This document shows positions 57,372 to 64,000 of a DNA stretch of 64,000 nt, piece by piece. A program made the translations under genes and the position numbers. Under the pieces are notes generated by a model that made no database searches, was not told the DNA's origin, and was given only the letters and a program-made list of their open reading frames with translations. Source of the DNA: Bedellia somnulentella (lineage: Eukaryota; Arthropoda; Insecta; Lepidoptera; Bedelliidae). How positions within the stretch are numbered: position 1 is the first letter of the stretch; each line of letters starts with the position of its first letter. The stretch is from the NCBI GenBank assembly GCA_963576735.1, contig OY755177.1, positions 4,464,001-4,528,000 of the forward strand, read 5' to 3'.

Positions 57372-57905
57372 CTAACATCCTAAAAGAATATTATCAGTAG
57401 ACACTGTTGTAGAATTATTTAAAATATCCTCCTTACTTGAAAAGTGGTAATCAGTCATCTCACCCCAAGACGGGTCAGACTTTGCTATCCTCTTTCTTTC
57501 TTTCAATTTCGTATACGATAAAATAGATACCATTATAATGAATACAACAACTCCTAGACTGCAGCCAACAATTAATCCCATACGTCTGTTCAAGATGATA
57601 GACCAATCGAACGATTTGTTTGGTTTTTGTTTCATTGTAGCTATACGTTTCAACGTGTTGAACGTTATACACTCACTAGATGTTGCTTTGGAAAGAATCA
57701 CAGCAGCAATATCTCGATTTGATTTTGTATGATTTGAGTAAGTAGGATCTAAAACAGTTTTGTTGTAGTTGACAGAATGAACTATTTGCTCAATCTCCAC
57801 TGGGTCGTTGTATAACGTAATTATGCAAACTACATAATTTGCATTTAGCTTCAGATCGTTGATCCGTGTTGATACTTCGTCTTTCTCTAAGTACTTTGTT
57901 CTTAC
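57372..57905 (-). CDS. Exon 4 of the LRR gene: end of FN3-like region, membrane helix, cytoplasmic tail, stop
   Basis: The acceptor TTTCCTTTTAG precedes GTAAGAACAAAG. The exon starts in phase 0 with VRTKYLEKDEVSTRINDLKL and continues NANYVVCIITLYND, an FN3 F/G-strand-like stretch. After the membrane helix come the basic stop-transfer residues KLKERKR and a tail with SSKEDIL. The stop is TAG at 57374-57372. Confidence 0.85.
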   Translation of the reverse strand, partial: VRTKYLEKDEVSTRINDLKLNANYVVCIITLYNDPVEIEQIVHSVNYNKTVLDPTYSNHTKSNRDIAAVILSKATSSECITFNTLKRIATMKQKPNKSFDWSIILNRRMGLIVGCSLGVVVFIIMVSILSYTKLKERKRIAKSDPSWGEMTDYHFSSKEDILNNSTTVSTDNILLGC

Positions 57906-60900
57906 CTAAAAGGAAATTACTTTGATTTAGATCTACTAATTATTGTATAAAGCTGAGGTTCTACCCACTGGGCTAACCGCGATAGCCTAGTGAGTAGAAC
58001 ACTCGGTTATCGTGCAAACGACTAGTGTTTAAATCCTGGGTCGGGCCTACACCAATTTGTCTTTTCAAAAGACATGTGTGTGGTTAATTTATTATGGTTG
58101 TTGACGGTGAGGGGAAAACATCGTGAGGAAACCCACATGGCTGAGTTGTACTTACTCATGTGACAGTGTATTCGTACAAAACGGCGATAGGCCTGCCCCC
58201 TATCACGTGAGTCCACTGTCCATGCAAAACGTGGGTACTGTGAACACCAGGTGACAAAGTCACGTGATGTTCAGAAGTATTAGTACCTCTGTCAACCCCT
58301 TCGGGGATATTCGGCGTGAACGTTTATGTTATGTTATGTTATGCTATATAGTTGTTGTTTTTAATTTAAAGGTTAACATGAAACATAATATGTATTTGTA
58401 AGCATACGCAGAAAAAAAAAACATTCGTATTCTCTAATGGCAAAACTTTTTAGGCTATAAATATTTTAATTGCGTACATACATACATACATAATACTCAC
58501 GGCTATAATTCCCTAAACAGGGTAGTTAGAGCTGTGGAATGAGAAATTTCTCAGCCACATTTGGAAGTTGAGTGGGGAAAAGATCATAATGATAAATGTT
58601 TTTGGTGACGGGTCTCCAACCACATCGCCAAAAAATCACTTGAAAAGTCCCTATAACCTTAGTCGCCTCTTACCATCACCCATGGGTAGAAATGGGGTAG
58701 AGTTATTCTAAGCCGACACTAAACAGCAAATTTTAATTGCTTAACAAATAAAACTTTTTTATAAAATCGGCAAGATTTAAAAAATCGGCAAGATTTTATT
58801 AAAGGAAAGAAAAATTTCGACACTGGCGGGGTTCGAACCCGCGACCTTCGGGTATACGCCCCCGTCGCTCTGCCAACTGAGCTACAGTGTCAGTGTCAGC
58901 GCAAAATTTCTCTATCCTATGTTTCTTTTTTACACGTTAAAGTAGTGTTTGCGTTTCCTACCTCCGAATTTTAAACTCCGGCCGGGGGCGTATACCCGAA
59001 GGTCGCGGGTTCGAACCCCGCCAGTGTCGAAATTTTTCTTTCCTTTAATAACATTTTTTATTTATGAGTAATAATCCCCACATGAGGAATTCATGTCAAA
59101 AAACATTGAATCGGCAAGATTCCCTTTTTATTTCACCATTTATTTACGCATTTGATCAATATGATAGTGCTAAAACATGAAATCTGTGAACCTCCCTACT
59201 GTATACTTACATCAACGACGTCATCATCATCTTCGGTATAATATAACAGATGTAGAGACTTTATTGTGGTGCGATTTCTAATAAACCATGATACGGATAT
59301 TGAGTTATCTTTATGTTTATCAATAGAAAGTTGGGATATGATTGGAACATCGCATTTGTCTGCTGGAAAATCGTTATTTTTGCAAGATAACCCCGGAGAT
59401 TTTATAATTTTAGGATGGTCCTGAATCCAAATCCATGTATTTTCTTTATCACAGTTGCAAATAATTGAATTATCTGAAAAGAAATGTTTATGAAGTAATA
59501 TTATCCTCAAAAAAGGAAAGGGGGAAGGAAAATGATATCTGAATTAAAAACGCGCAATTACTTGCGACAACAAACTATATTTTAAAGTAGGACTTTTATA
59601 AATACAAGACTGGGTCAAAGATGATTGTAACACAATGTTAATAACAGAATAAGTACATTCTGTTATGTATGATAGATTTCTTTCCAGATGTTTTTATTAA
59701 TGACCATAGTTTTATAGCTAACACACATAAGAACTAAAAATATCATAATGATTGCGTTATGCATATTTTTTATAATATTTATGCCATAGAAATTATTAAA
59801 TACACTTATAATTAAAAATTAAATAGTCTATACAAGAATAATATAAAATTTATTTGTTTGTTTGTTTTTTAAATTATATTAAAAACTTTTACTTTACCTC
59901 TCAAAGATATATCTTGAACATGTGACTCGATCGAAGTCAAGGATTCCATTGATAATGTTTGAAGTTTGTTCCGATCAAGTTTCAACTGCGTAATTTTATT
60001 CAAATTTCGGAAAGCTGTTGCTGATATGTACTTGATATTGTTGTTACTCAAATAAAACACAGTCAGCTCTTTCAAGTTTATCAAATCGTCATTGAGTATG
60101 TTTTGTAACTTATTGTGTGATAAATCAAGCATCTTCAAATTGCTTAAATCTTCAGTGAAGGGTTCTATTGATTCAATGTTGTTATTTGATAAACACAAAG
60201 ATCTTAATTTTGTTAGCCCGCGAAAATTACTTGTTTTCAATTGCGAAATTCGGTTATAACTTATATCCAACTCTTCCAGCAAAGTCAACTGGATGAACGG
60301 GCTTATTGAGAGGCGCCTAAGTTTGTTTAATTGAAGAATGAGATTCTGCAATCTCGGGAATGAGTCGAACTTTATTTCGTCTATATTTGACATGTTTGTT
60401 GAGCAAATGCGTAACTCGTACAAGTTACTCATTAGTCCTTTATTCTCTGCCTTATCAATAGCACTCCAGGACACCGTAGGATTGCGACTCAAATCTAAAT
60501 GTATCATTGTTGATTTAAAGCCTTTATATTTGAGAAAAAAGCTGAATTTTACAATTTCGTTGTAAGAAATATTTATGCTCTGCAAGTTAGGGAAAGTTTC
60601 GAGAATTACTGCCGGTAAATTTTCCAAACGATTATAACTGAGGTCAACTGAAATTACTTCAGACAGTTTCACTTTCTTTTTGGACGTCAGTGACTTTATT
60701 TCATTCTTTTTTAAGATAAGATACTTTAACTTTGATAATTTTTCTAGACCACTAAATTCTATTCGTGGCAGTAAATTGTCCCCTATATCTAAAATCTCGA
60801 CATTGGTAAAGTTGTGCAAGTTATTGTATGGAACATAATCTAAAAAATTGTTACTTATGTTTAGTTCTGTTATTGTAAATACGCCACTTAATAAGCTTTC

Positions 60901-63575
60901 TGCTATAGAACTGATTATGTTTTGAGCTAAATTTAATTTCAGAAGATTTCTGTTTACAGTAAATGTATCTTTAGGTAAGACTTCAATATTACAGTGCTCT
61001 AAATATAAAGTTTCTAGAAGTGGCAAACGCACAAACGCATCTGATGGCATTCGGTCGAGAATGTTAAATGAAAAATACAAATGTTTTAATCCTGGCACAT
61101 TTATTGATGTAAAGTCTTTTCCTTTAAGTGAGTTGTTTCGTATTGATAATACCTTTAAATTATTAAGACCATCGAAAATTCCTTGTTCCAAATTTTGTAT
61201 TTTACAATTATCTATATTGAGATTACTTAGAGGAAGGCCTTGAAAAGTTTTTATATGAAGACTTTTCAGTGGATTATTTGATAAATCCAAATGACGAAGT
61301 TTCTTTAGAGTATTGAAGGCCAAGTCCAATATAATTATAATTTTGTTGAAAGAAATATTAAGATCCTCTAACTCCGTTAATCCAAAAAATGTGTAATTTG
61401 TTATATTAGTTAAAAGATTATTACGTAAATCTAAGTACCTTGTAAGATTGAAATATTGAAATGAATACTCTTCTATTACAGAAATTTTATTTCCATTAAT
61501 TTCTAATCTCACTAATGAATTTAAATTTTTAAATGCATTTACGGAGATATATTTTATTTTATTATTTTTGAGTGTCAAGTAGTTTAAATTTCTATGTTGT
61601 AATAACATTAAATTATTTATTCCTGAAAGCGCATTTGAATTAAGGTGTAGTTCTGACAAAACTGAGAGGGGTTTTGGTAGAACATCATTTAAATCTATAA
61701 GGAAATTGTTATATAAACTTAAATATCTCAATTTGGAATGTTTTATAAATGTACCAGGCTCCACAAAATTAATTTTGTTATTATGTAAATAAACTTTTTC
61801 TAATTCTAATGAATTATCAAAAAGCTCCTTACCAATGTATTTTAATTCGTTATGATTTAATTTTATCTCAGTAAGTTTCAACAAAAATGTAAACGTTTCG
61901 TTACCTAAATGAGAAAATATATTATTGTTCAGTCTTAATGTTATCAAATTCTTGTTATTTATAAAAATACTGTGTGGCACTTTATTTAAAAAATTGAATT
62001 CTAAATTTAAATTAGCTAGCATACCTAAGTTGTTAAAACTTACACTATTTACACTAAATATGGAATTTTTATCTAAGTAAATAGAATGTATTTTACTCGA
62101 ATTCAAAAATGAGTCATTTGGCACGTCCAATATATTATTATGGCTTAACACAATTTTTTCCAAAGACGGAAAATTACAAAACAAACCATTTATTTGATGC
62201 AAATGGTTATTGTTTAAATCTATTATTTCTAATTTCTTATTGTATTGAAATATATTTGGATTCAAAAATTTGATTCTATTGTGGCTTATATCAATAGACA
62301 CCAAATTAACTAATGACTGAAACGCTCGATAGTGGATGTTATTTATAAAATTAAAATGAAGTGACAAAGTTTTCAAGGACGGACAAAATTTAAGACAATC
62401 TTCGGAAATAAATTCAAAGTTGTTAGAATTCAAATCCAAATATTCTAAAGAAGTCAGATCAGAATTAGAAATAGATGGGAATGATGACATACTATTCCAT
62501 GCTAATCTCAATGAACGAAGATGTTTTAGATGTAATAAAGCAGAGATTGGGAATGCTGTCAAATTATTTTCACTTAAATCAATCTCTGAAAGTAAAAGCT
62601 CTAAACTAGAAAAAGCTGATTCTGAAATGTCACTTATAATATTACCTTTAACATTAAGTTTCATAAGAGGAAGTCCGTTAAAACTATAATTTGGTATGTG
62701 ATTTATATTATTTGAAGACAAATCAATTGAAATTAATTTTTGTAGGCCAGAAAATATTTTTTGGGGAATAAAAGTAATTTTGCTCGATACAATGCTTAAC
62801 GTTTCAAGGCACTTTCTCAAGTTACCAAAAGCATCATCTGCAATATCTTGGAAATTAGCTTGCATTATGTAAATATGTTTCACGCATGTTCCAAGAGGTA
62901 CAAAATTCGGTCCCAAAAATTCATCACCTTCATCTAAATCAATCACAGATAGCGAGTGAACGCTTGTTATGCTAATCAAGGCAGCGTGTATATCTTTGGC
63001 CGTTGCTTCTTGACAGTCTATGTATATTCCTGCAAACAAATATGTTTTTTACAAAAAAAAACAGAAATTTTTTAAGGTGTGTACTTTTTATTCGGTTTCA
63101 TTGATTTAAAAGAGATATTGAATACGAGAAGTTGAGAAATATTACAATATGAGTTATTTTGCAGATTATGTAAAACTTTTACATTGAAACAATTTGTGAA
63201 TTGGTGGAAATAATATTTATTGCTCAAAATAATGAAGTCCACTTCACAAAGAAAGTGACTTACAACATTGGTTAAGAAGAAAAAGTGAATAGAATGTTAG
63301 ACGCGTGGGTTGCAATTTTCAATCAGCCCCTTAAGGATTATAGTACTGTTGCTGTAATTATGTATATATGAGCTAATATGATAATACATATGTAACTCTT
63401 ATTTATACTTACCGTCTTCAAATGTATAACATGAGCATTTCTGGTTCAATGCTGAAGAAGGGCATTCTAAGAAATCTTCAGTTCGTAAAAGAGTAGACAG
63501 CGATAGTAAAAGAAAAACAATAATAGCAGCTTCATGGTGCAAATTTATTTTACATAGCCTTGTCACTTTGTTCAT
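57372..63575 (-). CDS. Leucine-rich-repeat transmembrane protein, four coding exons
   Basis: Coding exons in transcription order are 63575-63413, 63029-59898, 59473-59211 and 57905-57372: 4092 nt, 1363 residues. Intron phases 1, 1 and 0 keep the frame, and all introns are GT-AG. Residues about 14-31 (AAIIVFLLLSLSTLL) are a signal peptide. A cysteine-rich N-cap (CPSSALNQKCSCYTF) follows. About 40 LRRs of roughly 24 residues with the LxxLxLxxNxL pattern fill residues 80-1095. Exon 3 holds the LRR C-cap (CNCDKENTWIWIQ). A probable fibronectin-III-like region spans about 1145-1225, a transmembrane helix about 1295-1315 (MGLIVGCSLGVVVFIIMVSI), and a tail of about 48 residues. The overall layout recalls chaoptin- and artichoke-like cell-surface LRR proteins. 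It is probably an adhesion or recognition protein on the plasma membrane. The exact orthologue is not decided, and chaoptin itself is lipid-anchored and lacks this C-terminus. Confidence 0.88.
57959..58348 (+). mobile_element. SINE-R in intron 3, with inverted head
   Basis: A nearly full-length SINE-R from AACCGCGATAGCCTAGTGAG to CGGCGTGAACGTTTATG and (TTATG)n. Immediately before the head (57959-57974) is the inverse of its own A-box segment (TTCTACCCACTGGGCTA), giving a 17-18-bp inverted repeat around ACCGCGA. It is antisense to the host gene. Confidence 0.85.
58475..58728 (-). mobile_element. SINE-X in intron 3
   Basis: Full-length copy, tail at 58475-58500, head at 58705-58728. Same strand as the host gene, with no sign of splice involvement. 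Confidence 0.88.
58796..59108 (+). mobile_element. SINE-T in intron 3, with inverted 5' part
   Basis: Flanked by AATCGGCAAGATT at 58783-58795 and 59109-59121. Bases 58796-58975 are the element's 5' part and tRNA-like body in reverse. Bases 58977-59108 restart in the middle of the tRNA-like body (GGGGGCGTATACCCGAAGG) in sense and run to the tail. The tRNA-like 3' half and CTTTCCTTTAATAA therefore form an inverted repeat of about 65 bp at the two ends. Confidence 0.88.
59211..59473 (-). CDS. Exon 3 of the LRR gene: LRR C-cap and linker
   Basis: The acceptor CTTTTCAG precedes ATAATTC. The first codon is shared with exon 2 (G plus AT, aspartate), producing LRDNSIICNCDKENTWIWIQ, the classical LRR C-terminal cap with a CxC pair and later cysteines (SCKNND, DKCDVP). 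The exon then enters an FN3-like sequence (ISVSWFIRN). The donor is GATGTAAGTA. Confidence 0.85.
59898..63029 (-). CDS. Exon 2 of the LRR gene: the LRR array
   Basis: A single 3132-nt exon holding essentially the whole LRR array. The acceptor TTTGTTTGCAG precedes GAATATACATAG, so the first full codons read IYIDCQEAT and the preceding G comes from exon 1. The donor is TTGAGAGGTAAAG. The open frame continues 29 bases past the donor to a stop at 59869, which an unspliced reading would take as the end of the protein. Confidence 0.88.
63413..63575 (-). CDS. Exon 1 of the LRR gene: start codon and signal peptide
   Basis: ATG at 63575-63573. It encodes MNKVTRLCKINLHHEAAIIV and a hydrophobic stretch, then TEDFLECPSSALNQKCSCYT, ending in GAAGACG before GTAAGTATAAAT. 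The mRNA leader just upstream contains an ATGAAACTATGA mini-frame whose stop overlaps this ATG. Confidence 0.82.
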
Positions 63576-63776
63576 AGTTTCATAATTGGTGCCTTTTTAT
63601 CTCATTTCTTATATATTAACACCATCTGTAAGAAAACAAGTATTTTTAATATGCAACATACATATACAACAATATTAAAAAAAAAAAAAACATCGATGAG
63701 TTAAAAGATTCAAAGCGTAATTATTATCATGTAAAAAATATAAACAGAGATCACTTTTAGTGATAAGACTTCCAAT

Positions 63777-63963
63777 TAATTGATCGACCCCACCATGTCG
63801 GCAACCCTAAAACATCATGGCTTGACCACCTTTCAAAGTGGTTCAACGCTCGCATAGAGCTCTTCCGAGCCGCAACATCACGGGTCAGAGTGACCATGAT
63901 CTCTGATAGGAAATGGCACCAAAAGAAGAAGTGGCGTGGTATGCGACCTTCCGAAACTGGATA
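63777..63963 (+). pseudogene. LINE C-terminal remnant
   Basis: The plus-strand frame reads IDRPHHVGNPKTSWLDHLSK, then WFNARIELFRA and MISDRKWHQKKKWRG with a stop. The NPKTSWLDHL and RKWHQ pattern fits the C-terminal end of an RTE-type LINE that differs from RTE-a and from the element at 22378. Nothing upstream belongs to it. Confidence 0.55.
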
Positions 63964-64000
63964 GCCGCAGCGATATTTTTCATTTCTGTTGCACCCAATT

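Noticed and set aside
2975..58728. Regularly spaced SINE-X copies as a CRISPR-like or satellite array
   Set aside because: Copies occur in both orientations at irregular distances with their own tails, as expected for dispersed retroposons.

Overview
This window looks like AT-rich, repeat-dense genomic DNA from an insect, most likely a moth or butterfly (Lepidoptera). The inference rests on the mix of short retroposons with ATGT-type tails, RTE and CR1/jockey-like LINEs, Helitrons whose 3' end reads CGGGTCGCTAG, a BEL/Pao element and spliced genes. No bacterial or viral gene organisation is visible. The species cannot be named from sequence alone.

Only one host gene is well supported. It lies on the minus strand at 57372-63575, has four coding exons, and encodes a predicted 1363-residue membrane protein: signal peptide, about 40 leucine-rich repeats, a C-terminal LRR cap, a probable fibronectin-III-like region, one transmembrane helix and a short tail. 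Three retroposons sit in its last intron. The rest of the window is transposon-derived or shows no recognisable gene.

Layout. 1-21 kb: scattered copies of one short family (called SINE-X here), a truncated reverse transcriptase with a YLDD motif (5555-7252), an inverted-repeat MITE (12989-13518) and a local duplication (16807-18055). 21-24 kb: LINE remnants on the minus strand, split by an RTE whose 5' part is inverted (22378-23838). 25.7-30.7 kb: a nearly perfect BEL/Pao-type LTR element with gag-protease but almost no pol. 34.5-39.2 kb: a DNA transposon carrying a captured copia fragment, into which a second, inverted copy of itself and a SINE have inserted. 39.8-45.1 kb: two Helitrons in opposite orientation, one with a helicase remnant and a MITE, the other with a LINE tail inserted. 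45.8-48.6 kb: a CR1/L2-like LINE with an open 804-codon reverse transcriptase frame. 49-57 kb: mixed SINE, RTE and Helitron fragments.

Names used here. SINE-X: about 240 bp, begins TGTAGTGTCGGCTTAGAA and ends GCCGTGAGTATATGTATG. SINE-R: about 375 bp, tRNA-derived head, ends GTTATGTT. SINE-T: about 270 bp, tRNA-derived, with the tail motif ATAATCCCCACATGAGG. RTE-a: an RTE-like LINE known here only from 3' ends. SINE-X, SINE-R and RTE-a appear to share a common 3' stem-loop, which suggests that both SINEs use RTE-a machinery.
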